Below, piece after piece: positions 16,800 to 25,079 of a DNA stretch of 64,000 nt. The notes beneath the pieces are model-generated. The model was not told the origin of the DNA and did no database searches. It saw only the letters and a program-made list of their open reading frames with translations. The position numbers and the translations under genes are program-made. The first letter of the stretch is position 1; each line of letters starts with the position of its first letter. Source of the DNA: Nocardia neocaledoniensis (GTDB taxonomy: Bacteria > Actinomycetota > Actinomycetes > Mycobacteriales > Mycobacteriaceae); contig NZ_JARWOJ010000316.1 in NCBI RefSeq assembly GCF_029868625.1, forward strand, positions 1 through 64,000, in the 5' to 3' direction.

Positions 16800-17618
16800 C
16801 TAGAGTGTGTAGTCGAGTATCGAGCGGGCGAGGGCGTCGCAGTCCTCGAGCATCGCCATATGCCCCACTCCACCAAGGTATTCGAGCTCGGCACCCGGCA
16901 CCGCCTCGTACTGGTGTGCCGAGGCAGGGTCCCATCGCGGGTCGGAATCCCCGAAGATCACGAGGAGGGGCTTGCGGGCTGCGATGAGGCGCTCGGGAAC
17001 AGTCTTCGCGACGAGGTAGTCCATGTTGGCGGCGAGAATCGCGCGGAACGCTCGATAGGTCGTCCTTCGCAGATCGGCTACAACTGTGTCAGGCACCGTG
17101 ATCGGGGCCGCCGCAGTGGCTGCCAGTCCGCGGCGGATCATCGAATCGGTACGTATCGCCCACACGAGCGGGCCGAAAGGTGGCGAAGCGAGCGCCTTGA
17201 TGATCGCCGGCTCGGGCAAGAGCGCTGTGTGGCTCGGCCCTGTGCTGACCAGGACCAACTCACCGACCAGGTCCGGACGACGCTCTACGAGGGCGGTAGC
17301 GACATATCCCCCGCTGGAGTGACCGACCACCTTCAGGTTCCGGAACCCGAGCTCGTCCAACACTGCCGCCGTCCGATCCGCCTGCTGTGGAACGGCATAC
17401 GTGGACGCCGGCTCCGATCGGCCGCATCCCGGAAGGTCGATCGTGATCACCCGATACGCCGTGGTGAGCGTTGGCACCACCGGCGACCACGTCGAACCGG
17501 TTGCGCCCGAACCGTGGATGAGCAACAAGGGCGGTGCCGCCGGGTCTCCGTCGATGACAACGTGCAACCCGTGGACTGTCGTTTCATTGCGTGTCCGGGT
17601 GAGACTCGATTCGTTCAT
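16800..17618 (-). CDS. Alpha/beta hydrolase
   Basis: A 272-residue hydrolase of the haloperoxidase/esterase type. The oxyanion motif LLIHGSGATGS lies near residue 30, the nucleophile elbow is GHSSGG, and the catalytic His is in GGVGHMAML near the C terminus, with an Asp region FGDSDPRWD. The ATG 17618 gives MNESSLTRTR. It is divergent from an AraC regulator 78 bases away, so it is the likely target of that regulator. Confidence 0.88.
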   Translation of the reverse strand: MNESSLTRTRNETTVHGLHVVIDGDPAAPPLLLIHGSGATGSTWSPVVPTLTTAYRVITIDLPGCGRSEPASTYAVPQQADRTAAVLDELGFRNLKVVGHSSGGYVATALVERRPDLVGELVLVSTGPSHTALLPEPAIIKALASPPFGPLVWAIRTDSMIRRGLAATAAAPITVPDTVVADLRRTTYRAFRAILAANMDYLVAKTVPERLIAARKPLLVIFGDSDPRWDPASAHQYEAVPGAELEYLGGVGHMAMLEDCDALARSILDYTL

Positions 17619-17696
17619 ACCGACAGCTTCGTCGCAGGCTCGTCGCACCGTCTTGTACGAATGTCACGTTGTCCCGATCCGGCTAGCCTGGCATAC

Positions 17697-18524
17697 ATGA
17701 GCGCAACTGGCCTCCTGGACTGGAGCCGGGTCGAGGTCGCTGTCCCGGCCGGTCTCCCGACTCCGGGAGTCCGGATGGCGGGTTTCCGTTACCACGACAT
17801 CGGGCCCGTAGACCTCACGATGATCCCGCACCCCTCGGTCACGCTCCTGCTCGATCTCACCGAGCGCGGAGTCGTCCACAACGGTCCCGGAGGCCCCGTC
17901 GTGGGAAACGCGATAATCGGCCTCCGTGCCGGCGCCTTGCACATCACCAGCGCGGGGGTCGGCGAAGTTTTGCAGATCCGCCTGTCCCCCATCGTCGCCG
18001 CAGCGATTCTCCGAGACACCGAGATGATCGGCGGTACCGTGACACCGTTGCCGCAACTGTGGGGCGGCAGCGCTGCCAGCTTGACCGACCGGCTCCGTTC
18101 GACACCGTCGTGGGACGACCGTTTCGCCCTCGCAGGCGCGTTCCTTCGAAGCCGGGTGCCTGGAACATTCTCTGTAGCACCCGAATTCGCCTACGCCTGG
18201 GACCAGACTGTCCGGACCGGAGGACGGCTCCGGATCGAGACCATCGCCACCGAGACGGGCTGGACCCGCCAGCGGCTCTGGTCTCACTTCCGGACTCAGA
18301 TCGGAGTCTCGCCCAAACGTGCGTCCGAACTCGTCCGCTTCGACCATGCCGCCCATCTCCTGGTGGCAGGTCTCTCGCCCGCCGACGCCGCGATCGAGGC
18401 AGGCTATACCGACCAATCCCATCTTCATCGTCGAACCAAGGCGATCACCGATATGACCCCGACCGTCGTCGCGAACGCACCGTGGCTCGCGATCGACGAA
18501 ACCGCATGGCCGACCGGCACATGA
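17697..18524 (+). CDS. AraC-family transcriptional regulator
   Basis: A 275-residue protein. The N-terminal half is a beta-rich sensor (PHPSVTLLLDL, GLRAGALHITSAG) like the DUF6597 group. The C-terminal AraC domain shows IATETGWTRQRLWSHFRTQI, then AIEAGYTDQSHLHRRTKAIT. Position suggests regulation of the divergent alpha/beta hydrolase. No effector can be assigned. Confidence 0.85.
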   Translation: MSATGLLDWSRVEVAVPAGLPTPGVRMAGFRYHDIGPVDLTMIPHPSVTLLLDLTERGVVHNGPGGPVVGNAIIGLRAGALHITSAGVGEVLQIRLSPIVAAAILRDTEMIGGTVTPLPQLWGGSAASLTDRLRSTPSWDDRFALAGAFLRSRVPGTFSVAPEFAYAWDQTVRTGGRLRIETIATETGWTRQRLWSHFRTQIGVSPKRASELVRFDHAAHLLVAGLSPADAAIEAGYTDQSHLHRRTKAITDMTPTVVANAPWLAIDETAWPTGT

Positions 18525-18564
18525 GACCGAGGGAACCGCGAGGTCGGCGTGCGGACCGCTTCGT

Positions 18565-18768
18565 TCAGACCGCGCTTCGTGTCAGCGATGTCCCGAGTGC
18601 GCGTATGGCCTCCGCGGTCGCCCACTGGGCTTCCGCCTGCGCGAGGGCAGCATGTGCTTGTGCCTGAGCGATCACGTTGCGCCGCTCTGCGCCGCTGACC
18701 GTGTCGCCGGCGGTGATGCCATCGAGCAGCGCCTCGGCGCGCTGCTTGTGAGTGGTGTAGTCCTCCAT
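18565..18768 (-). CDS. Small helical hypothetical protein
   Basis: A 67-residue protein beginning MEDYTTHKQRAEALLDGI, with NVIAQAQAHAALAQAEAQWA after it. It resembles small alpha-helical proteins found repeatedly in actinobacterial chromosomes and phages (AQxHAxLA motif). Function is unknown. It lies next to a decayed integrase, so it may be a leftover of the same element. Confidence 0.6.
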   Translation of the reverse strand: MEDYTTHKQRAEALLDGITAGDTVSGAERRNVIAQAQAHAALAQAEAQWATAEAIRALGTSLTRSAV

Positions 18769-18999
18769 CGCTCAATTCTCGCACCCCTGCAACGAACGGA
18801 TTCCCGGACGGCTGCGAGAGGTAGATCGGATTCGGCTCTCGTCGTGATCCGGTATTGCGAATTTCGGCAACCACTCGCGGAACGTGATGCGCGCCGGAAG
18901 AATCGAGGCATATCGTGGTGCGAGCCGAGGATCGGTGCATGGCGTCTTCGACCATCACCACGCTGAGTCAGGTCGAACACAGGGGCAGGCGACCTGGAC

Positions 19000-19345
19000 A
19001 TCGCATCCCGTGCACCGCATCGCGAATCGGGGAGGTGGCCGGTGTCCGGGTGAAGGACATCGACACCGACCAATGGATCTGGAACCTGCGTCGCCAAACC
19101 TCCCCTCCCCCTGGCCCCGGCGGCATGCTGGACAAGGCACGAAAGGCAAACGGTCTCGGCGAGTTCCGATCATCGAGGAACTCCGGCCGATGCTGGCCAA
19201 CCCAATTCGGGCACGGCAGGACAAACCCGATGCGCGCCTGTGTCGCTGCGCAACGGGCCGGGCGCGTTTACGCCCAAGCGTTCCTGACAGAGACCGGCGA
19301 GTCGCGGCCGAATCGCTCGATGAAGTTGTCCCGACCCCTGAATGA
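19000..19345 (+). pseudogene. Decayed phage-type integrase fragment
   Basis: About 330 bases align closely at DNA level to the middle of the intact integrase at 38347-39645 (part covering 39015-39250). One frame gives IGEVAGVRVKDIDTDQWIWN; after the loss of two bases near 19133 the match continues in another frame as KGKRSRRVPIIEELRPMLAN. The catalytic His-Arg-His-Tyr part is missing. It marks an older integration by a relative of the element at 33-39 kb. 18775-19000 holds nothing else I recognise. Confidence 0.85.
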
Positions 19346-19388
19346 GGATGTACTCGATGACTAGTGCCGCGGCCCCACAGCGAGCCAG

Positions 19389-19580
19389 ATGAGGCGATTA
19401 CAGCTCGGAATGAAGGTCCTCGTTGCGGCGATGGCCGTGTTATTCGGAGCAGCCGCAATCGGCCTTCTACTCGATGTAGATCCACTCCTCGCCGAGGATT
19501 CCGGAACGATGCTGAGCCGATCGACTTACCAAGCGATGAAGACATCTCCGATCAGCGTCAGAGTCACATACACCGATTGA
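19389..19580 (+). CDS. Small membrane or exported peptide
   Basis: A 63-residue frame. MRRLQLGMKVLVAAMAVLFG followed by AAAIGLLL is a basic start plus one hydrophobic helix, which could be a signal anchor. A short polar tail follows. I know no family, and it sits between a decayed integrase and the MerR gene, so it may not be real. Nothing else is seen in 19581-19734. Confidence 0.35.
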   Translation: MRRLQLGMKVLVAAMAVLFGAAAIGLLLDVDPLLAEDSGTMLSRSTYQAMKTSPISVRVTYTD

Positions 19581-19734
19581 GCGGTCTACATCCGAGACGA
19601 AGACTTCGACAGAAATCCGGAAAACTCCGCCGATGTGCCCGGCGACGCTGCTGCGGTATTTCTCCTACGGCATCGCTTGGGCTGTCGGACACTCACGCCA
19701 GGTCGCGATCTCGGCGTGGATGGGATCGGCCGCG

Positions 19735-20523
19735 CTACTGACGGCTGGTCTCGCCGTCTGTCGTCTGATCCCGACGTGGCTGCGAATCTTTCTCTGCGGT
19801 CTCGGCGAGGTATTCACCCAGATCCTGGGTGAGGGCACGGTCGAGGGCTTGGACGAGGGTGTGCTGGACGGCCGCGACAGCGACGTCACGCAGATGGTGA
19901 ATCATCGTCGTGGTCTCAGCGATCTCGTCGTCGGTGGTCGGCAGCCATCCTTCACCGTGCAGTTCGACGAGATGGTCTTTGGTGAGGGTGAACATCTGGT
20001 GCGCGATGTCGTCGAGATGGTGCTTGACCACCGCCTGCAGGTCGGCGAGGCGACCGAGGTCGAACTGGTACCCGTGGAGGTCGGCGAAAGTCTCCAACAG
20101 CCGCGGATCGGTGAATTCCACAGTGTCACCGCGAACTCGGAGCAGCCCGAGTTCGCTCAGGCGAGCCAGCAGGGCTGGGTCGATCGCCTCGGCGCCGAGG
20201 AAAGATCCGACCAGTTCGAGCGGAACCTCCAGCGACGCGGTCTCACGGTCGGTCGTAGCGCTGCGCGGCAGCCCGAGGACTTCGATGAGATCCTTACCGG
20301 TTTCCCAGCTGGTGATGAAGTCGGAGATGTGCGCGGTGGTGAATCCACGCTGGAGCAAGGCATCGATGAGTTTGAGCCGCTCGAGATGGGAATCGTCGTA
20401 GATCAACGCGCGCCCGGACCGAGTGGTAGGCACCGGCAACAACCCGCGTTCCTGATAGGAGCGCACATTGCGGGTGGTGGTGCCGGCGGCGCGCGCGAGA
20501 TCGTCGATGCGGTATTCCGCCAC
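19735..20523 (-). CDS. MerR-family transcriptional regulator
   Basis: A 262-residue protein starting at GTG 20523 (AEYRIDDLARAAGTTTRNVR), preceded by AGGAGCGAGACGAG. The MerR winged HTH fills residues 1-70 (SYQERGLLPVPTRSGRALIY, LKLIDALLQRGFTTAHISDF). A long C-terminal helical part of about 190 residues probably senses a ligand; no metal-binding cysteines are visible. It lies just downstream of the monooxygenase operon on the same strand and probably regulates it. Confidence 0.88.
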   Translation of the reverse strand: MAEYRIDDLARAAGTTTRNVRSYQERGLLPVPTTRSGRALIYDDSHLERLKLIDALLQRGFTTAHISDFITSWETGKDLIEVLGLPRSATTDRETASLEVPLELVGSFLGAEAIDPALLARLSELGLLRVRGDTVEFTDPRLLETFADLHGYQFDLGRLADLQAVVKHHLDDIAHQMFTLTKDHLVELHGEGWLPTTDDEIAETTTMIHHLRDVAVAAVQHTLVQALDRALTQDLGEYLAETAEKDSQPRRDQTTDGETSRQ

Positions 20524-20565
20524 CTCGTCTCGCTCCTGTTCGTTTCGCAACCACGGTTCGAGCCA

Positions 20566-20608
20566 GATCCTTGCCCACGAGGTCGTGTCGACTTCGTGGG
20601 CAAGGATC
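20566..20608. terminator. Perfect 15-bp inverted repeat downstream of the monooxygenase operon
   Basis: GATCCTTGCCCACGA (20566-20580) is exactly mirrored by TCGTGGGCAAGGATC (20594-20608) across 13 bases. It lies between the monooxygenase stop (20627) and the MerR start (20523), both on the minus strand. It could end the operon or serve as an operator for MerR. There is no T-tract, so the two roles cannot be separated here. Confidence 0.6.
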
Positions 20609-20626
20609 CGGCGGTCTGCGTCGAGA

Positions 20627-22144
20627 CTAGCCGAGCGGGACCACGGCATGGTCGCCGGTACCGATCGCCGCTGTGGTGTCCGCCGGGGTGAGCAGGTAGT
20701 CGTCGGTCTCGACGGCGGCCAGCTGCCGAACGTACTGGGAACCGAACCCGGGGAACATCGTGGCGTTGAACCCGTCGTCGGTGAGATACCAGCTGCGGCA
20801 GCCCGAATTCCACGTCGTGGCGGCAAGCCGCCGCTGCAGTCTCTCGTTGTACCGGTCCTGCTTGTCGCGGCGCACCTCGAGGGTGCGCAGGTTCTGGTGC
20901 AGGATCATGCGGATGGCGTCGGTCAGGTAGTCGATCTGCGCTTCCATGTACACCAGCGCCGAGTTGTGGCCCGGCCCCGAATTGGGTCCGAATGTCAGGA
21001 ACAGGTTGGGGTAGCCCGCCACCGCGACGCTCTTGTAGGCAAAGGCCCCCGCGCTCCATTCCTCGGCGAGCACCCTGCCGTCGCGGCCGATCACCGGGAT
21101 GGGGCTGCCGGTCTTGGACACGTCGAACCCGGTGGCGAAGACGATGCAATCGAAGCGGTGCTCGATGCCCTCGGCGGTACGTATGCCCTGTTCGCTGAGG
21201 CGCGCGATCGGCCAGGTGACAAGGGTGCAGTTGTCACGCTGCAACGCCGGGTAGTAGTCGCTGGTCATCAGCAGGCGCTTGCAGCCCGCCCGGAACCCGG
21301 GTGTGAGCTGACGACGCAACCACGGGTCTTGCACCTGGTTGCGCAGGTGCAGCTTGGCCACCGATTCCACGACCCTGGTCAGCGGAGTGTTCCAGACAAC
21401 GCCGAGCGCCACCGATTCGTGCCCCCAGAACCAGGCTCGCCGTGCGAGGGATTGGGTGGCGGGCAACTTTCGGTAGACCTGCTTGGCGAGCGGACTGGTG
21501 GGCCGGTTCAACCTCGGCAGCACCCACCCGGGTGTCCGCTGGAATACCTTGACCGCCTCGGCCCGCCGCACGAGCTCGGGCACGATCTGCACGGCGCTGG
21601 CCCCGGTGCCGACCACGGCGACCCGCTTGCCGGTGAAATCGTAGTCGTGGTCCCACCGCGCACTGTGGATCTTGTGGCCCTGATAGTCGTCGATCCCGGG
21701 AATCCTGGGGAAACTGGCATTGGCCAGCGGCCCGGAGGCGACGACGACGGCCCGCGCCCGCACCGGGTCGCGTCCGGTCACGGCGATGTCCCACACGCTG
21801 TTCGCCTCGTCGAACGTCACACCGGAGATGTTGTGCCCGAACCTGATCCGATCCCGCAGACCGAAATCGTCGACCATCGATTCGATGTAGTCCAGGATCT
21901 CCCGGCTTCCGGAGTAGGTGTGCGACCAGTCCGGGTTCGGCGCGAAACTGTAGGAGTACAACCGCGACGGGATGTCGCAAGCCGCGCCGGGATAGGTGTT
22001 GTCGCGCCAGGTACCGCCTACCCGGGTGCCACGTTCGAAGACCGCGAAATCTTCGATCCCCTTCTGCCGCAACCTGATCGCTGTTCCGATGCCCGCGAAC
22101 CCCGCGCCGATGATCGCCACGTCCAGTGGCTCGGCGGCGCTCAT
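20627..22144 (-). CDS. Flavin-dependent monooxygenase (Baeyer-Villiger / EthA-like)
   Basis: A 505-residue enzyme that would insert oxygen into ketones or oxidise heteroatoms using FAD and NADPH. The first Rossmann motif is IIGAGFAGIG at residues 11-20 and the second is VVGTGASAVQI near 188. Between them YQGHKIHSARW matches the Baeyer-Villiger fingerprint FxGxxxHxxxW. ATGFDVSKT is a later conserved element. Its ATG overlaps the stop of the di-iron gene by four bases, making it last in a four-gene operon of esterase, SDR and di-iron protein. This composition resembles the mycobacterial mymA locus in part. Confidence 0.88.
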   Translation of the reverse strand: MSAAEPLDVAIIGAGFAGIGTAIRLRQKGIEDFAVFERGTRVGGTWRDNTYPGAACDIPSRLYSYSFAPNPDWSHTYSGSREILDYIESMVDDFGLRDRIRFGHNISGVTFDEANSVWDIAVTGRDPVRARAVVVASGPLANASFPRIPGIDDYQGHKIHSARWDHDYDFTGKRVAVVGTGASAVQIVPELVRRAEAVKVFQRTPGWVLPRLNRPTSPLAKQVYRKLPATQSLARRAWFWGHESVALGVVWNTPLTRVVESVAKLHLRNQVQDPWLRRQLTPGFRAGCKRLLMTSDYYPALQRDNCTLVTWPIARLSEQGIRTAEGIEHRFDCIVFATGFDVSKTGSPIPVIGRDGRVLAEEWSAGAFAYKSVAVAGYPNLFLTFGPNSGPGHNSALVYMEAQIDYLTDAIRMILHQNLRTLEVRRDKQDRYNERLQRRLAATTWNSGCRSWYLTDDGFNATMFPGFGSQYVRQLAAVETDDYLLTPADTTAAIGTGDHAVVPLG

Positions 22145-23061
22145 GCGACCGGCTCGTAGGTGAGTTCTTCGGACCAGGTCGGCCGCGGTCCGAGGAAACG
22201 ATCGGGAACACGTGCGGTGATCTTGACCAGGGCGTCGGCGAACAGGTGGTACGGGTGGTCACGGTTGATCACCCAGCCCGCGTGCATCTTGACGATCCGG
22301 TACATGGGAACGCGATTGGCGATCGGATTGCGCTCCCCCACCGCCTTGAACCGCCGCATGGCCGCGTACAGGCGCTCCTCGTCCACACCCATGTCGACGA
22401 CGTTGTCCCGCATCTTGTTCAGCAACGGTACGTAGCTGAGGACGCCGATCAGCAGCGACGGCTTGATCCAGCCGCCGACCAGATCGATGAGGAGTTTGCG
22501 GGCGGTAGAGTGACCGAGCAGTTCCATCACCGCGTAGTCCGTGGCGAGGTGGCGCGATTCGTCGGCATTGATCTTCTTGAACGCCTCCTGCGCAACGGGG
22601 TCGGTGATCTCGTCGGTGATGAATTTGATCAGCGCGCCGTCCAGGGCAACCTCGAGCATCGGGATCACGGTGCCGAGGAAAGAAAGCGACATGCCGTCGG
22701 CGTACTTGTCCAGGAAGTCGATCACCAGTTTGACATTGATGTTGGGTTCCGGGATCTCGTCGCCGTCGAGCATGCCCCACCGGCGCATGAGCGCCAGTTC
22801 AGCATTGGCGTGGCGCTGTTCCTCGGCGTGGAAGTAGCGGTAGATCTCGCTCAGGGTCTCGGTGGGCGCCTTCTTCGCCATGGCGGCGAAGCCACGGGCG
22901 CCGACGTTCTCGATCCACATCAGATCGGCCATGAACGGCTTGAGCTTGGCGTGCAGGTCGGGATCGATGAGGTCGGCGCCCGGCGCGTCCCAGTCGATGT
23001 CGGCCAGCGCCCACTGGCGGGCCTTGATCTTGGCCAGCATGTCGTCGAAGTCGAAGGACAT
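22141..23061 (-). CDS. Ferritin-like di-iron protein
   Basis: A 306-residue soluble helical protein. Two carboxylate-histidine motifs, FHAEEQRHANAE near residue 80 and NADESRHLATDY near 175, have the ExxH spacing of carboxylate-bridged di-iron oxygenases and ferritin-like proteins. Homologues in mycobacteria accompany lipid or steroid oxidation genes and are often labelled only as metal-dependent hydrolase or reductase. It starts one base after the SDR stop and ends overlapping the monooxygenase start, so it probably acts in the same pathway. The reaction is unknown. Confidence 0.72.
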   Translation of the reverse strand: MSFDFDDMLAKIKARQWALADIDWDAPGADLIDPDLHAKLKPFMADLMWIENVGARGFAAMAKKAPTETLSEIYRYFHAEEQRHANAELALMRRWGMLDGDEIPEPNINVKLVIDFLDKYADGMSLSFLGTVIPMLEVALDGALIKFITDEITDPVAQEAFKKINADESRHLATDYAVMELLGHSTARKLLIDLVGGWIKPSLLIGVLSYVPLLNKMRDNVVDMGVDEERLYAAMRRFKAVGERNPIANRVPMYRIVKMHAGWVINRDHPYHLFADALVKITARVPDRFLGPRPTWSEELTYEPVA

Positions 23062-23062
23062 C

Positions 23063-23962
23063 TCAGACTCCTGTCTTCTCGGTGTCGGCGGTCACGGTGA
23101 CGGGCGAGCTCGAATCGCTCTGTGGGAGCAGGCGGTTGAGGGCGCCCAGGCCGCGGGTGTAGAGGGTCGGGAACTGCCGCTTGAGCAGCCAGATCAGCTG
23201 CGCGTCGAGCTGGGGCAGCACGTAGAGTCGGTCTCGGTCGTTGGCATCGAGAGTCATTCGGACGACACGCTCGGGCGAATAGCCGGTCCAACGCATCAGG
23301 GTTTCGGCCAGGTTCATCGCGCCGGGTTCGATCCGGCCGTCGCGCGCGACATTGGTCTTGACGAAGGTCGGGCACAGCACGGTGACCGCGACGCCGCTGC
23401 CGGACAGCTCGGCGGCCATCGTTTCCGACAGCGACAAAACCGCCGCCTTGGAGACGTTGTAGGGGCCCATGGTCGGCGCGGCTGTGAAGGCCGCCGCCGA
23501 GGCGACATTGATGATGCCGCCGCGTCCCGCGGCGCGCAGTTGCGGGGTGAACAGTTCGCAGCCGTGGACGACACCCCACAGGTTGATACCCAGGGCCCAC
23601 TTCCAGTCGTCGAGGCCGACGGCGCCCACGGAATGACCACCGATGCCCACGCCCGCGTTGTTGACGACCAGGGTGGGCGGGCCGCCGAGGAGAAGTTCGC
23701 TGTGCAATGCCAGGCTCTCCATGTCACTGCGGTCGGATACATCGCAGAACAGCGCGTGCGCGGTGGCGCCGTAGATGCGGGAGATCAGCCGCACCGTCTC
23801 GTCGGCGCGTTCCTTGTCCACGTCGGCGCACACGACTTGTCCGCCTCGGGCGGCCAGCTCGAGCGCGAAGGCCCGCCCGATACCGCTGCCGGCGCCCGTG
23901 ACGACGGCCTTCGCGCCGTAGGACCGGCGTTGGTTGCCCAATAGATTGTCCAGAATTCCCAT
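23063..23962 (-). CDS. Short-chain dehydrogenase/reductase
   Basis: A 299-residue SDR. The cofactor motif TGAGSGIGRA lies near residue 22, NNAGVG near 97, catalytic Ser in NVASAAAF and YxxxK as YNVSKAA. The Asp in VVCADVDKER after strand 2 suggests NAD rather than NADP. The C-terminal 60 residues are longer than classical SDRs and basic, as in SadH-type mycobacterial proteins, perhaps for membrane contact. ATG 23962 gives MGILDNLLGN. It is coupled with its neighbours by gaps of one or two bases. Confidence 0.9.
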   Translation of the reverse strand: MGILDNLLGNQRRSYGAKAVVTGAGSGIGRAFALELAARGGQVVCADVDKERADETVRLISRIYGATAHALFCDVSDRSDMESLALHSELLLGGPPTLVVNNAGVGIGGHSVGAVGLDDWKWALGINLWGVVHGCELFTPQLRAAGRGGIINVASAAAFTAAPTMGPYNVSKAAVLSLSETMAAELSGSGVAVTVLCPTFVKTNVARDGRIEPGAMNLAETLMRWTGYSPERVVRMTLDANDRDRLYVLPQLDAQLIWLLKRQFPTLYTRGLGALNRLLPQSDSSSPVTVTADTEKTGV

Positions 23963-23964
23963 GG

Positions 23965-24984
23965 TCAGCTCACTCGCTCTCGGGTATCGGCGTCGGATGT
24001 CGCCAGTGCGTCGGCGATGAAGCGAGCCGCGCGGCGCAGCGCCGGCGCGGCTTCGGGCACCAGCACGGGCAGCGCTTGGAAGACGTGCACCTGGCCCGGC
24101 CACAGCTCGAGTTCGCAGGAACCGCCAGCGGCCACCACCATGTCGCGCAGGTGCAGTGCGTCGCCTACCAGCATCTCGGCGTCGCTGGCCTGGACGAACA
24201 GGGGCGGCAGTACCGTCCCCGGGGGCACGGTCAACTGCAGTCGCGGCGAGTCGGCCGGTGCCTGGTCGATGTAGAGCGCGGCCGCGCTGCGTCCGACGCG
24301 AGCCGAGGCCATCGCTTCGCGGCCGTCACGTTCGTGGTGCTCGGCCAAGGCGAACGATAGGTCGATGAGCGGCGAGAACAACACGACACCGGCGGGTTGC
24401 GCGGTCCCGGTCCTGGCGTTCTCCAGCAGGAGGTCCATGGCCAGATGACCACCGGCGGAGTCGCCCCCGATCACCACATCCTCGGCGCGGTATCCGTTAC
24501 GGAGCAGCCATCGATAACCGGCCACGACATCGTCGGCCGCGGCAGGGAACAGGTGTTCGGGCGCGAGCCGGTAGTCGACGACGAACACGGGCAGACCCGT
24601 GTCGCGGGACAACCGAGCGGCAAGGCCGCGATGTGTGCGAGCGGAGCAGAGCACATAGCCACTCCCGTGAACGAAATACATTGCGCGGTCACCGAATTCG
24701 ACACCATCGGCCCGAACCCACTCCCCACGCACCGCCCCGGAGTGCACCGGTGTCACCCGCGTCCCCGACGGGACGGGGCCACCGGCGGCCATGATCGCGG
24801 CGACCATCCCCCGCGCGGCCGCGATCCCGAGGCGATTGTGTGGCAGTGCGCAATTGATCGGACGGAGTACAGCACGACCCGCTGTCAGCGAGAGCCGTGA
24901 TCGCCAAGCGGGTGCCATCGGCACCCTGTTCGCCAACCGTGAGGTCGCCGTTGACCTAGTTGTTGTCATAGCGCGAAGTGTCAT
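23965..24984 (-). CDS. Alpha/beta hydrolase, hormone-sensitive-lipase (HSL) type
   Basis: A 339-residue esterase. The oxyanion motif is YFVHGSGYVL (HGSG in place of HGGG), the nucleophile is in GGDSAGGH and the late His is in WPGQVHVFQA, with Asp in QASDAEMLVGD. It is the first gene of the monooxygenase operon, where an esterase could open the ester or lactone made by the Baeyer-Villiger enzyme. The start at 24984 lies only 9 bases from a perfect palindrome, and no clear ribosome site is seen; internal ATGs at 24969 and 24918 are alternatives. Confidence 0.85.
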   Translation of the reverse strand: MTLRAMTTTRSTATSRLANRVPMAPAWRSRLSLTAGRAVLRPINCALPHNRLGIAAARGMVAAIMAAGGPVPSGTRVTPVHSGAVRGEWVRADGVEFGDRAMYFVHGSGYVLCSARTHRGLAARLSRDTGLPVFVVDYRLAPEHLFPAAADDVVAGYRWLLRNGYRAEDVVIGGDSAGGHLAMDLLLENARTGTAQPAGVVLFSPLIDLSFALAEHHERDGREAMASARVGRSAAALYIDQAPADSPRLQLTVPPGTVLPPLFVQASDAEMLVGDALHLRDMVVAAGGSCELELWPGQVHVFQALPVLVPEAAPALRRAARFIADALATSDADTRERVS

Positions 24985-24992
24985 CTATTTAT

Positions 24993-25014
24993 GTGCCATT
25001 TGTCAATGGCACAT
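24993..25014. promoter_or_regulatory. Perfect 9-4-9 palindrome between divergent genes
   Basis: TGTGCCATT and AATGGCACA flank TGTC. The site lies between the HSL esterase (minus) and the ferredoxin reductase (plus), next to AT-rich promoter-like sequence. It is probably a shared operator controlling both transcripts. Whether MerR at 19735 or another regulator binds it is unknown. Confidence 0.65.
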
Positions 25015-25079
25015 TACTGGTCCACACTCTACGGAGAGAGGAGCGCCGCCGGGCGCCACCACGACGAGGGAGTTGCACG

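Noticed and set aside
22141-23061. Fatty-acid desaturase
   Set aside because: No membrane helices or three His-boxes are present. The paired ExxH motifs in a soluble helical protein fit a ferritin-like fold better.
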